Positions 12,083-21,571 of a stretch of DNA of 64,000 bases are shown here, piece after piece. This DNA comes from Nilaparvata lugens (Eukaryota > Arthropoda > Insecta > Hemiptera > Delphacidae): NCBI RefSeq assembly GCF_014356525.2, contig NC_052505.1, positions 9,736,171 to 9,800,170 of the forward strand. Direction: 5' to 3'. Below the pieces are notes generated by a model. The model saw nothing but the letters and a program-made list of their open reading frames with translations. It did no database searches and was not told where the DNA came from. Positions within the stretch are counted from its first letter, which is position 1. Every line of letters starts with the position of its first letter. The position numbers were made by a program, and so were the translations under genes.

Positions 12083-12775
12083 CTACTGAATGGTAAGAAA
12101 CATATCAAGCAAATCTCGGTACTTGCCGCTATTAATTCCACACTCGGTCATAATAGTTACAAAATTATGAGGTTTACGATTCCAAACTTTATGACAAAGT
12201 TTAGTGAAATATTTATAAGAGATATCTCCTCCAACATGATCTCTGTGAATTAATTTCAGACTCAATAAATCTATCTTGAAGATTATAATCATATTTGCAT
12301 TGTCCCTAGTGAAATGTTTCTGTGTAGCTCCATAACTCTGAATTAAATATGCAGTGTCAATATTACGATGTCGTCCCATAGTAAAATATTCTCTTATTTG
12401 AGGTACATGATTAAGTTGTAAGTCATCAAATATAACTAAAGAATATTCTGATATTTTGTTCGGATGAGGTATGGATTCAGAATTGTTGTTTATATGAAAT
12501 TCAATATCTTTCATTTTTGAAAAGACTTTTCTCAAAAACAAGTACTTATCTTGATACTCGCTCTTCGTATGCAAGTATATAGTTTTAAATCTCAACCCAT
12601 TCTTTGAAAAAATTAAATTAAATAGCAAATTGGTCTTGCCACAGCCTGAAGAGCCTATTATAAGGATCCTTGCATTATGAGGTACCAACTTACCATTTTT
12701 ACACCATGTTGGCATTTCTTTCTGTCTTATAACTTTGTCGAAATAAACTATTGGGATATTACTCATGTTAGACAC
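12083..12775 (-). CDS. A32/FtsK-HerA-type packaging ATPase (230 aa)
   Basis: Intact frame. Walker A GSSGCGKT is at residues 41-48 after a hydrophobic strand (RILII), and Walker B VIFDD at residues 114-118. A basic region with a QSYG motif follows, in the sensor region. In Polintons and related viruses this family pumps DNA into the capsid and acts in the nucleus or in assembling particles. The length is close to the usual 220-260 residues. It lies between the integrase and the conserved 11134-12061 gene, all leftward. No lesions were seen, so this is one of the best-preserved genes of P1. Confidence 0.92.
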   Translation of the reverse strand: MSNMSNIPIVYFDKVIRQKEMPTWCKNGKLVPHNARILIIGSSGCGKTNLLFNLIFSKNGLRFKTIYLHTKSEYQDKYLFLRKVFSKMKDIEFHINNNSESIPHPNKISEYSLVIFDDLQLNHVPQIREYFTMGRHRNIDTAYLIQSYGATQKHFTRDNANMIIIFKIDLLSLKLIHRDHVGGDISYKYFTKLCHKVWNRKPHNFVTIMTECGINSGKYRDLLDMFLTIQ

Positions 12776-13172
12776 GTGTACAGCATGTGATCTGATAAGA
12801 AACTAATCATTTTTTGAGGAGGTTATCAAGTTATCAAGGAGGAGGAGGAGGAGGCTGTGCGCTAGACACCACATGGCTGTGTATAGCTTATCACATCGGG
12901 ATGCAAGCGACAGGTGCTCGCTCTCCCCTTTCACAGTGGTGCACTGATAGAAGTTTCTCACTTCAATATATCGTTCCCTCTCTCTCCCGCACCCTCTTCA
13001 CGAGAATGCATGTGTTCCCCCTTATCTAAGCCTTAGCAAATTACGAAAATGAAACTGAGAAGCATTTTTTGATAAAGACGTATTATATTTACACCAAATC
13101 TTTGTCATATTTACACTGAATGGAATGTATTACAATGTGATATGAATGGAATGTATTACAATGTGATATAGA
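12776..13172. other. Spacer between ATPase and integrase genes
   Basis: Holds a GGA-trinucleotide run at about 12837-12856 and a 26-bp direct duplication (GAATGGAATGTATTACAATG...) at 13119-13171. No gene was seen. Confidence 0.4.
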
Positions 13173-14125
13173 TTATTCTTCATCTAATAGTTGACTCCTA
13201 CTAATATAACTAGGCATTGAAAATCCAATCCACTTAACAAGCAATCCTTTTTTGTCATGCTTTAATATTTTTTCAATCAGATATACTTGTCTCTCCAATT
13301 CGTTTAATTCTGTTTTTTTAATTTCTTCTCCATAAAACCTACCACTAATTACTTCTCCATTTAGATCTCGCAAGCTATACGTTACAGGTGAGAAGGAAAT
13401 ATAGAATGAATTACAAAATACTCTGTGCTCCAATTTATGTTATAAGATTTATCGAAAAGAACCCTTTTCTTTGAGATTTGTACAACATCTCCTAGCTTAA
13501 ATTTTGGTTTTGAATTTTTCAATTTATATTGTCTATTGAATGCAGAATTCAAAGACATTAAAACACGATTACAATCTTTTTTCCTCACATCTTTAGGTTT
13601 CATTCTAATTGAAGTGTGCATTGTTGCATTATAATCGCGAACCAAACTGTCTAGCTGTGATATCCAGTTTTTGGTTCCACGTTCAGTTAAATATCTATAA
13701 ATTTTTGCTTTAATTGTTCTATTAAACCTTTCAACTATGGAGGCTTTCTTATCGCTAAAAACATGATAATGTTTAATACTGTATCTATCTAATAACGCTT
13801 TAACTTTTGAATTAAAGAATTCTGTTCCCTGATCTGATTGAAACAACTTAACTCCCTTATTTTTAGAAATAATTGGCTCGAGTGCATCAAATACAGATTG
13901 ACTTTTCTTGTCTTTTAATGGTACACAATATGCAAATTTTGAAAAACAATTAATAACAGCTAAGATATACCTATAACCTTTATTAAAACGTGATAAACTG
14001 CTCATCTCAATGAGGTCAGCTTGAAGCAAGTCTTTTTCAATTTTCAACTCATATTTGCGAGTGGGATAGTTAACGCGTGGTACACAATGAAGTTCTAATG
14101 CTATCTTAGATCTAATAATATTCAT
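13173..14125 (-). pseudogene. Retrovirus-type DDE integrase with chromodomain, frameshifted
   Basis: The catalytic core is clear: D37 (QADLIEM), D98 (FQSDQGTEFF) and E132 (SIVERFNRT), spaced as in rve integrases, followed by the SH3-like region (KFKLGDVVQI). A frameshift at about 13382-13435 separates the second part. That part contains a chromodomain-like end (YLIEKIL...GLLVKWIGFS). Polinton integrases insert the element and make 6-bp duplications, as found here. The N-terminal HHCC zinc domain is not seen before the ATG, so the 5' end may also be lost. Leftward, upstream of the ATPase. Confidence 0.9.
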
Positions 14126-15800
14126 ATTTACAACACAAAATCAAAATTAGTGGTGATGGATGCTTGTCGTAGGACATACCACAGAGAAGGGATCAGAGGG
14201 AACATTCTTACCGACTATTGTTTTGCCTAATGTGTAGTATCACTTATACCGGTAGAAAGTGCTTGTATACGCAAATGACGATTTCTGTCTGAGCTTGATT
14301 AGTACTGTTGTAGGGGGACGTAGTGGGGAGTCATTGGCATTCTACACTTCCCTCTCCAACAAACCAGTTCACACCACTCTCTCCCCCCAACAAAACAACT
14401 GCTGACAGGATTTATGGCTTGAGGCATGCATGCATGTCATTGTTTTGCTAATAATACATAGACTAGACATTCATTTTTCTTATTCTAATCACTTGCTACT
14501 CTCAACTCTCCAGATCGCATGAATGCTGCGTCTCCAGTGACAAAGAGGATTAATTTTTATTTCTAATCAACAAGAACTAGAAAACAATAAGTGAATGAGT
14601 AGCCAGATAAACTGTTGTCCATTATAAAAATGTAATATAATCCAAACTTTATTACATTATGTACTTCAATTCAATAATTGAAAAAATTTAAATCAATCTA
14701 ATTTAATCCATAATATTGCGATTTTGAACTTAAAAATTGAGAAAGAGCATGGAATAATTTTAATCATGACATGTTCTTGAGGTGCTGTGTAATGCAGCAT
14801 TATATTTCTCTATTATTGATCTAAAATGATTTTAATGAATGATGTCAAAACTGCTCATTAACAATATAATATTGTTTCAGTTACTTTTTTTCATTGAATA
14901 GCCAAAGATTGTTAACCTTAATAATATTATTTCAGTTGCTTTTTGTTTTCATTGAATAGCCAATGGTTGTCAACCTTTTTCATGGACTGTACCCATAGTG
15001 GAAAGTTCTAATTTTGCATATGAACTAAATGCTGTTAGGCTAGCCGTCTAGCGGGAGATTGGGGAAGAGGGAGTAATTTGAAAATTCAATGAATTTCTCT
15101 CATTATAAACTTATAAGAGTTATAATCTTCTTAGCATTCAGTAAAATAACATCCAGTTTCATTGTATATTATAAGGAGGAAATTGATTGATACTCTTTAA
15201 AAAGATTTACCTACCCCTGTTATTATGTATGTGTATTTTTGTCGAAAATGTATTTCCTTTGCTTGATATAATACAAAATTATAAGTAGAGCAATAAAGAG
15301 CAAAACTAAAATCGTAAATAGATTTTGAAATAATCTTCATGACCTTTTAGAAGAAACTTTGTGGCTGAATCTGCTAATCAATTCTGACCGTGTTGATAAA
15401 CTTGAAACGCAAAAAATGCTGTTGATTTTATCATTTTTATTCATAGTTCACTTGGACGCACGGTACGATTCAATCACTTGAAAATATCAAGAGATTGAAG
15501 ATATTCTCCTCATATTCACGATCTCGGTAGTTCTAAGATGGAAAACAGTAGTTGAAGATAAATATTTAAGGTAACTGAGCTCCTATAGGATAAAATTTAG
15601 AACCAATCATGAGTTTCTTTGATGTATGATCCTCATTTAAGAGACTCTTGATTAACAGTGGAATTGCAAAAAAATGGTAAAACTTTAATCGTCACTTTTT
15701 TAATCGGTTGCAACTTTCTAATGGTATTGAAATCGAAAGTATTGTTGATTGGAGTGAGAAGAAGAGGAAATTCCTCACATCCTTGACTAGATTTTGATTT
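14126..15800. other. Gene-free interior of P1 where a polymerase might be expected
   Basis: AT-rich DNA with no long frame and none of the DNA polymerase B motifs. Two near copies of CATTGAATAGCCAA(A/T)G lie at about 14900-14965. It may contain degenerate transposon insertions that replaced the polymerase gene. Confidence 0.45.
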
Positions 15801-15810
15801 TATATCTGAA

Positions 15811-16518
15811 TTATTTCATAAGATATGCAGCATTGAATAAATAAATTGTCATTATTTTGTGTATGGAATATGGGTTGAAGTACAGTGTACACTCAACAAA
15901 AAATTTCCCATTTCTCTTGGGAACTTGACTCATGATATATGATTTCCAACTACCTTGACAAGCTGAAAAGAAAGAGCGTACGGGAAGATCCGAAAATTGT
16001 ATCAAAAGTTATGAATGAAATTTCGATCCTTGAGGTGTCCTGAAAATCTTTGAGATAGAGCGTTCTACCTGTTCTCAGATTGTAGAGCACAAAATTACGC
16101 CTAGTAGGATGTTGAATTATACATTTTTGAATTGTGACAATCGGAAGATATTGTTGATTAAATACTATAAGATTTATCAAAATTGATTTTTCCATGAAAT
16201 TCTACTCGTTTTGGGAAAACTGTAGGATAGAACTGATTGAAGTTAGAGAGGTCTGAATGATTTCATTTTATTCTGAATTTTATGTACAGTAAAAAAGGAG
16301 AGAGACGATTTTTTTTTGTCCAATGACTGGATTTGATTGTAATAGCTCAGAACTGGAGAATGAACCAGACATATTAGGTATTTGGGCCACTCTGTACAAG
16401 AAAATTTTGCATGCGAAAATTGGTTCTGGACTTCTCTTATGCATACAAACCCTAAAAAATCAGAACTACAATGAATATAAAATATTGCCTCTTTTTCATG
16501 TCTAAATTGACTGGACTA
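15811..16518. repeat. Remnant of the TAGTCCAGTCA transposon family, right end
   Basis: Shares blocks with the 609-2486 element, including TTTTGCATGCGAAAATTGGT and the end TTGACTGGACTA at 16518, plus inverted matches around 16070-16190 to 960-1080. Short frames inside (15811-16005 minus) are repeat-derived. Confidence 0.5.
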
Positions 16519-16588
16519 ATTATAATGTTATAACGTGAGTCACATCTATCTTCTATAGAAGGTGGCGACAGGCGCGGATCGCCCCGAT

Positions 16589-16602
16589 CCCCCCCCCCCC
16601 CC
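16589..16602. repeat. Poly-C tract
   Basis: Fourteen consecutive C residues between two fragments of the TAGTCCAGTCA family. Such runs are prone to assembly and slippage error. Confidence 0.8.
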
Positions 16603-16643
16603 ACCTATTTCACAAGTGGTGTTTGAAAAAACTACAGTTACTA

Positions 16644-16965
16644 TAGTTCAGTCACTATAGACATCAAAAGGGGCTGTGCTTGCATTTTATATTGTAGATC
16701 TGAATTCTCAATTTGGATACATGAGAGAAGTCCAATTTTGTATGCAAGATTTCCTTGTGCAAGATACAGAATGGCCCAAATATACCTAAAATATATGGTT
16801 CATTTTCCAGTACACAAAGAAATGGCCAATTTCTATATTCAGATAAATTATATAAATATAAATTACGAATTTTTACCTGGTCCCATGACATTTTAGAGTT
16901 TTTGCTGCTTATGTACCTCTATTTAACGAATTTCGGGCCTCTCAACAACAAAGTTTTCTCTTGAC
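16644..16965. repeat. Second remnant of the TAGTCCAGTCA transposon family, left end
   Basis: Begins TAGTTCAGTCACTATAGACA and continues as in the left end of the 609-2486 element (AGAGAAGTCCAATTTTG, TTTCCTTGTGC). Truncated, no coding. Confidence 0.5.
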
Positions 16966-17212
16966 TTCAACATACAAAGTGTAGTGTTTATAAGAAGCAG
17001 ACGGTCATTTTCAAGGAATTCTTTTGTTTCAGCAGAAAGGTCAATAGGCTAAAAATAATTGCAATTCAAGTAGGAAGAAGATAGGGTGGTAGACAGTCAA
17101 TAGAGGGTGAAACATATGTCAGAAATTGAATTCCAAAAGCTTGTTATTATTATAGAACGACTAAACTTTCCCATTCTTGCTTTTGTCACACATTCACAAT
17201 TCTTTGAACTGA

Positions 17213-17415
17213 CTATGATGATGATGATGATGACTGTGACGAACCTGAGGAAAAGAATCCGCCAGATCAAGAAGTTCTAGAGGCTTTCAAAATTATCAGG
17301 CGAGGATTAAAACTGAAAAATAGTGTACCAGACATGTCCGACTGTTTGAATAGATGTGAGTCGTTTATCGAACATGATGTTTTATTCAAATGCAAAATCC
17401 AACCGATATTACTCA
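17213..17415 (+). pseudogene. Pogo/Tigger-like transposase, C-terminal remnant
   Basis: After an Asp run encoded by (GAT)n, one frame reads DEPEEKNPPDQEVLEAFKII and then a Leu/Cys helical region. This resembles the acidic plus EAL-helix tail of Tigger transposases. The DDE core is absent. A matching terminal sequence lies downstream at 17791-17880, supporting a truncated pogo-family insertion inside P1. Confidence 0.45.
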
Positions 17416-17790
17416 CTTTTTCAAATATAAAACAAAAAAAAATAGGAAATTTGAGTTATTATAGACTAGTATTTATAGTGTAGTTAACCATATTTTGCGT
17501 TCCATCTAATAGTAGTGTAAAAAGTTGAAAAATATTGCTACAGAGTATGTACTTTGATTAAGCTCTACTAATAGTACAAATCAAGCTTTCTGGAAATAAA
17601 TTGGTGAGTTTACTTATTAGATTCTACAAATATTAAAGAAACATGTTTTTCAACAGCATAAATTTTAAATTTTTTATATTAATATTGGCCTAATAGGTAC
17701 CCTACCTACGTTTGCGATGATATGTTTTATGTACCATATTCATTTATTTACCGCCATGATACGATATAAGATCCATAGGATCGTGGCAGT

Positions 17791-17880
17791 TTTCTTGACA
17801 GAACCTCTCAATAACGAATACCTCTCAGCAGCGAATTTTTTCTCAGGATAATCGACTTCGTTATACAGAGGTTCAACTGT
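17791..17880 (+). repeat. Pogo/Tigger-like terminal inverted repeat (one end)
   Basis: Read on the minus strand the end starts ACAGTTGAACCTCTGTATAA, like Tigger termini. An internal shorter repeat (GAGAGGTATTCGTTATTGAG) follows. The opposite end was not found in the window. Confidence 0.5.
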
Positions 17881-18168
17881 ATTTTCATTTTCATAGTATT
17901 GCTTTTCGTAACATTGAAGGACTGATGAATTTCGAAGTATTTTCTATTCTTGTTGGGAATATAGATGTTATTGTGGAATGTTGAATATTATTGTTTAACT
18001 TTGGGCTCATATATTCTATTGGTATTCATTATAAATTGAGCTTAGTAAATATATTTTGTTCATTTATAGTGGTTTTGTATAGACTAATTATTGAACTAGC
18101 ATGAGTTTTAACTTTTGACTTACTGAAGGACAAAGTCGTTGTCCGTCTGTTTGTATGTTCTACAATAA

Positions 18169-18447
18169 GGAGAGTATTTTGAAAAGCATCATCTACATTG
18201 TGACTATTGTAAATCATTATCTGATAAAGCAGAGTATTTTGCGAGAAATGGTTATTTCTTACATAAAAATCCATACTATAAGCAATGTATCTATTGCAAA
18301 TATATTATCGAAAATCCATTTGAAAAAGTAATGCATTTACCGTTTTGTTTATATGAAGATTGTGAGAAAGAAGGGCGAGGAGAGGATTATCTGGATATAC
18401 CGCATCGTAAAGATGAGCTAAAATCGCATGTGTGCAGTATGCTGTAG
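18169..18447 (+). pseudogene. BIR-like zinc-binding protein, partial (about 92 codons)
   Basis: An open frame from just after a TAA (18166-18168) to TAG 18445-18447, with no ATG near its beginning. It may be a 3' exon or a truncated gene. It contains HCDYC, then AEYFARNGYFL and QCIYC, and finally HLPFC. FARxGYF followed by CxxC resembles the first half of a BIR (inhibitor-of-apoptosis) zinc fold, but the later His/Cys spacing is not canonical, so another zinc fold is possible. A related motif occurs in the 25244-26179 gene. It ends just before the palindromic repeats at 18457. Confidence 0.45.
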
Positions 18448-18456
18448 AAGGTTTTT

Positions 18457-18640
18457 TATCCTCTGAGGACAAAAATTGTCCTCCGAGGACAAAAACTGTC
18501 CTCCGATGACAAAAATCCTCCCCTCCGAGGACAAAAACTGTCCTCCGATGACAAAAATCCTCCCCTCCGAGGACATAAATTGTCCTCCGAGGACAAATAT
18601 TGTCCTCCGAGCACTATTTTCCTCTCCTCCACAGAGGATA
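18457..18640. repeat. Tandem palindromic repeat GTCCTCCGAGGACAAAA
   Basis: About eight to nine copies of GTCCTCYGAKGAC, each an imperfect palindrome, separated by AAAAACT/AAAATCCTCCC spacers at about 20-bp periodicity. It lies between a rightward frame ending at 18447 and a leftward candidate exon. Possible roles (iteron, protein-binding array, terminator) are inference. Confidence 0.75.
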
Positions 18641-18664
18641 AAATCAAAGTAAAAATGTACTTAC

Positions 18665-18817
18665 ATGTGCTGGTTGATGCTGGTTGATGAATGACAGGTA
18701 TCTCCTCGACTGCGCAGGTGGCTATGCTTCCTTTCAGATTGCTTGTTAACCTCTCAGGTGTGTTGCCTCGACAAGAGCTCAACTGGTTATGAGGTCGGAA
18801 GCCGTGTTGAGAAAATG
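18665..18817 (-). CDS. Candidate internal exon of a leftward P1 transcript (51 codons)
   Basis: On the minus strand the sequence has a good acceptor (TTGTTTTCACAG before CATTTTC at 18817) and a good donor (ACAT then GTAAGTAC at 18664). The 153-nt exon is open in the frame containing NQLSSCRGNTPERL and EEIPVIHQP. No homologue is recognised. It could be fed by the leftward promoter at 21571. Other exons were not identified, and the open frame may be fortuitous. Confidence 0.3.
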
Positions 18818-19025
18818 CTGTGAAAACAATGAAATATTTAATAACTGATAATATTAGAAATCAATCGAGAGGCGGGAATGCTATTCAAAATATAGATTGT
18901 TTGAGTGAGCCCCATGTTGAGAGGTGAGAAAATGCTGTGAAAACAATGAAATATTTAATAACTGATAATATTAGAAATCAATAAGCATCATGAGAGGCTA
19001 TTCAAAATATAGATTGTTTGAGTGA
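18804..19025. repeat. Two-copy tandem repeat of about 115 bp upstream of the spliced gene
   Basis: AAAATGCTGTGAAAACAATG...ATAGATTGTTTGAGTGA occurs at about 18812-18906 and 18928-19024. The acceptor of the candidate leftward exon lies in the first copy. It may be part of the regulatory region between divergent units. Confidence 0.65.
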
Positions 19026-19333
19026 AACCTATGTTGAGACATGGAGGAGATTTTTTTCAGCTTCTAGCAGGTGTGGGCAGACACCGTCCCATGCTGAGTT
19101 CTAGACGAGATTTTTTTTTTCGTCTTCTAACACATGTACAAGGATGCTATTCGAAAATATAGAATGTTTGAGTGACAGTTTTTTTTGATAGGAGAGAGAA
19201 TACTTACAAATCTGAATGATGTTGATAACGATGTGGGAGCACGTGTTGTAGGGGAGAAATTTGAATTTTTTTCGCCTTGTAGCATGCTTCGCTCTCACTC
19301 GCACGAGCCTGGAACAGAGAGAGAAACGTATGG

Positions 19334-19379
19334 TATATAAACAGAAGTGATGAGAGGAAAATTGTCATTCACATCAGAG
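19334..19379 (+). promoter_or_regulatory. Core promoter of the P1 spliced gene
   Basis: TATATAAAC at 19334-19342 and, 31 nt downstream of its first base, TCATTCACATCAGAG (19365-19379) as likely start region. The P2 copy has the same TATA at 63708-63716 and TCATTTACATCAGAG. The start-site block nearly equals that of the opposing promoter at 21541. Confidence 0.65.
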
Positions 19380-19847
19380 TCTACTTTGAGTATACTTCGC
19401 AATAAGTTCTCCACCATCTTCATACATCCTGCCAGATAGCCCACCAGCACACCAGCGCGTGCTCAACTACTGGCAGCGGAAAGCCGCCATCGCTGCTGCT
19501 GAGTCGTCCGCTGCTGCACCCGTTGCCTCACCACTCAACATGGAACCACCATCGCCGGGCGGCGAGATCGTGGTCGGGGACAGCCCTATTCAATGCCTGG
19601 CTCCAGCTGCTACCTGGGCACCACAGCGAGTGGTGCTAACTACTCTACCGAACATCAGGCAGAAGCAGGGGAAGAGGAAGTTGACGTTTGAGGAGGAGGC
19701 TGAAGTTAGCGGGGATGAGGACGAGTCAATCTACTCTCAAACAAAGGTTAGTTTCAACAAATATTATTAACTTGTGTGTGTGTACAGATTTTTTTCCATG
19801 ATTGATTGTTAAAAAAATCTGTGCACATACAAGCCTTTGATTATTAT

Positions 19848-20795
19848 TATTATTTGATACCAATATTATTTGAAATGATTAGAAATTGATGGCAAGGGAA
19901 TATTATTTGAAGTGATTAGAAATTGAATTATGAGATATTATTGATTAAAGTAATCGATCATGCATAAATTATTTGTTACCAATATTATTTGAACCAATTT
20001 GAACGTTCATGCATCAATTATTTGTTACCAATATTATTTGAACTGATTAGAACGTTCATGCATCAATAATTTGTTAGCAATATTATTTGAAGTGATTAGA
20101 AATTGATGGCGAGGAAATATTATTTGAAGTGATTAGAAATTGAATTATGAGATATTATTGCTTAAAGTAATCGATCATGCAACAATTATTTGTTACCAAT
20201 ATTATTTGAAGTGATTAGAAATTGATGGCAAGGAAATATTATTTGAAGTGATTAGAAATTGATTTATGAGATATTATTGATTAAAGTAATCGATCATGCA
20301 TCAATTATTTGTTACCAATATTATTTGAAGTGATTAGAAATTGAATTATGAGATATTATTGATTAAAGTAATCGATCATGCAACAAAATTACTTGTTACA
20401 ATATTATTTGAACTGATTAGAACGTTCATGCATCAATTATTTGTTAGCAATATTATTTGAAGTGATTAGAAATTGATGGCAAGGAAATATTATTTGAAGT
20501 GATTAGAAATTGAATCATGAGATATTATTGATTAAAGTAATCGATCATGCATAAATTATTTGTTACCAATATTATTTGGAATGATTAGAAATTGATGGCA
20601 AGGAAATATTATTTGAAGTGATTAGAAATTGATTTATGAGATATTATTGATTAAAGTAATTGATCATGCATAAATTATTTGTTACCAATATTATTTGAAC
20701 CAATTAGAACGTTCATGCATCAATTATTTGTTACCAATATTATTTGAACTGATTAGAACGTTCATGCATCAATTATTTGTTAGCAATATTATTTC
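19848..20795. repeat. Higher-order tandem repeat filling the intron of the spliced gene
   Basis: Many copies of ATATTATTTGAAGTGATTAG, AATTGAATTATGAGATATTA, GATTAAAGTAATCGATCATG and CATCAATTATTTGTTACCAA in varying order. The P2 intron has a shorter array of the same units (about 62705-63205), so copy number changes freely while both splice sites stay intact. Confidence 0.85.
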
Positions 20796-21188
20796 AATAA
20801 CTGATATTGCTCACTCTATGCAGAGAATGCCAATCCGATGATGTCAAGTTGAGATTATGACAATAATCTATTGATCAAGTTCTCTAGTATGATTCGCTGA
20901 ATCTGATTTGATGATAATCTGAAACAAATAAGACACTAATCAAATATTTTTCAACAGAAACGTGCTGGAATGGACGACAACTCATCCATGGTCCCACTGA
21001 TGAAGGAGGTGCGGCGAGGGGAGGAGGATGAGATGGAGTTCGTAACAATTGTTAATGCACCAATGGCTAAACCGTGGACTCCTCTCCGCGAGCTGGTGGA
21101 AGATGTGCCGCACAGCATCATCTCGGCTCGAGAGGAGACAAACCACCATAGCAGGCGCATAATATTAAAAATAAACATTTCATCCACA

Positions 21189-21228
21189 AAGAAAATCTCT
21201 GAGGTATATCTACCTCAGAGATTTTCTT
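21189..21228 (+). promoter_or_regulatory. Perfect 18-bp inverted repeat inside exon 2 (P1)
   Basis: AAGAAAATCTCTGAGGTA at 21189-21206 and its exact complement at 21211-21228 are separated by TATC. It lies in coding sequence over the codons for KISEVYLPQRF. The transcript would form a strong hairpin. P2 has a different 17-bp inverted repeat centred on the same Val-Tyr codons. Confidence 0.85.
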
Positions 21229-21322
21229 CCATAATTTCTCCTGCTGAAGTTGTAAAATTCAATAGTAATTGTAAGAATTTAGGAATAGTGGTGAAACATG
21301 TCACCGCTACATGGACTGACGT

Positions 21323-21349
21323 TAAGATTGTTGAAATTTAACAATCTTA
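21323..21349 (+). terminator. Hairpin across the stop codon (P1), followed by AATAAA
   Basis: TAAGATTGTT (21323-21332) pairs with AACAATCTTA (21340-21349); the stop codon TAA (21339-21341) straddles the loop and second arm. A polyadenylation signal AATAAA lies at 21422-21427. The P2 gene has a different hairpin at the same place. Confidence 0.6.
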
Positions 21350-21465
21350 TTCTCATATCATGTTGTGGTGACAAGCTTTACAAGTAGTAGTAATTATTAT
21401 AATGTAGTGATTGATAATAATAATAAATTGAGTACATATTTGATAAAAAATTGTTTTCAATTCTT

Positions 21466-21571
21466 ACCTGTTCATAAGTTCACAATGAATAGTAGAAACA
21501 CAGAAGAAATGGTTCGCCTGCTTACACTCTGTTGTGAATGATATTTAAATAAGGTGAGCGCCCCTTTTATA
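21466..21571 (-). promoter_or_regulatory. Leftward TATA promoter with spliced leader exon (P1)
   Basis: On the minus strand TATAAAAGGGG (21571-21561) is followed after 30 nt by TCATTCACAACAGAG (21541-21527). A short leader then ends in ACAG/GTAAGAATTG (donor at 21467). The same arrangement is in P2 at 61933-62044, so TATA, start block and donor are conserved. It points at the spliced gene from behind and could drive the leftward genes (integrase, ATPase, coiled coil) by splicing; the acceptor is unknown. Confidence 0.65.

Larger units (their letters stand above)
19402..21341 (+). pseudogene. Spliced two-exon Polinton protein, P1 copy, start codon lost
   Basis: Exon 1 is 19402-19746, intron 19747-20957, exon 2 20958-21341. 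Donor AAG/GTTAGT and acceptor TTTTTCAACAG/AAA are good, and the phase is 0 (Lys/Lys-Arg at the junction). The expected ATG is ATA at 19402-19404; P2 has ATG. The product would be about 242 residues: an Ala/Pro-rich N-terminus, basic GKRKLTF, acidic EEEAEVSGDEDE, then a C-terminal domain with KPWTPLREL, RRIILKI and EVYLPQRF. This last pattern matches small insect-genome ORFs I have seen near Polintons; a nucleic-acid-binding OB-like fold is my guess. The acidic/basic stretches suggest a nuclear protein. AATAAA follows at 21422. Confidence 0.75.

Noticed and set aside
18456..18664. Minus-strand frame SSEDSFCPRRGGFL
   Set aside because: Translation of the palindromic repeat array beyond a good splice donor; only the upstream exon part is kept as a candidate.
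20951..21187. Minus-strand 78-codon frame
   Set aside because: Antisense of exon 2; not present as such in P2.
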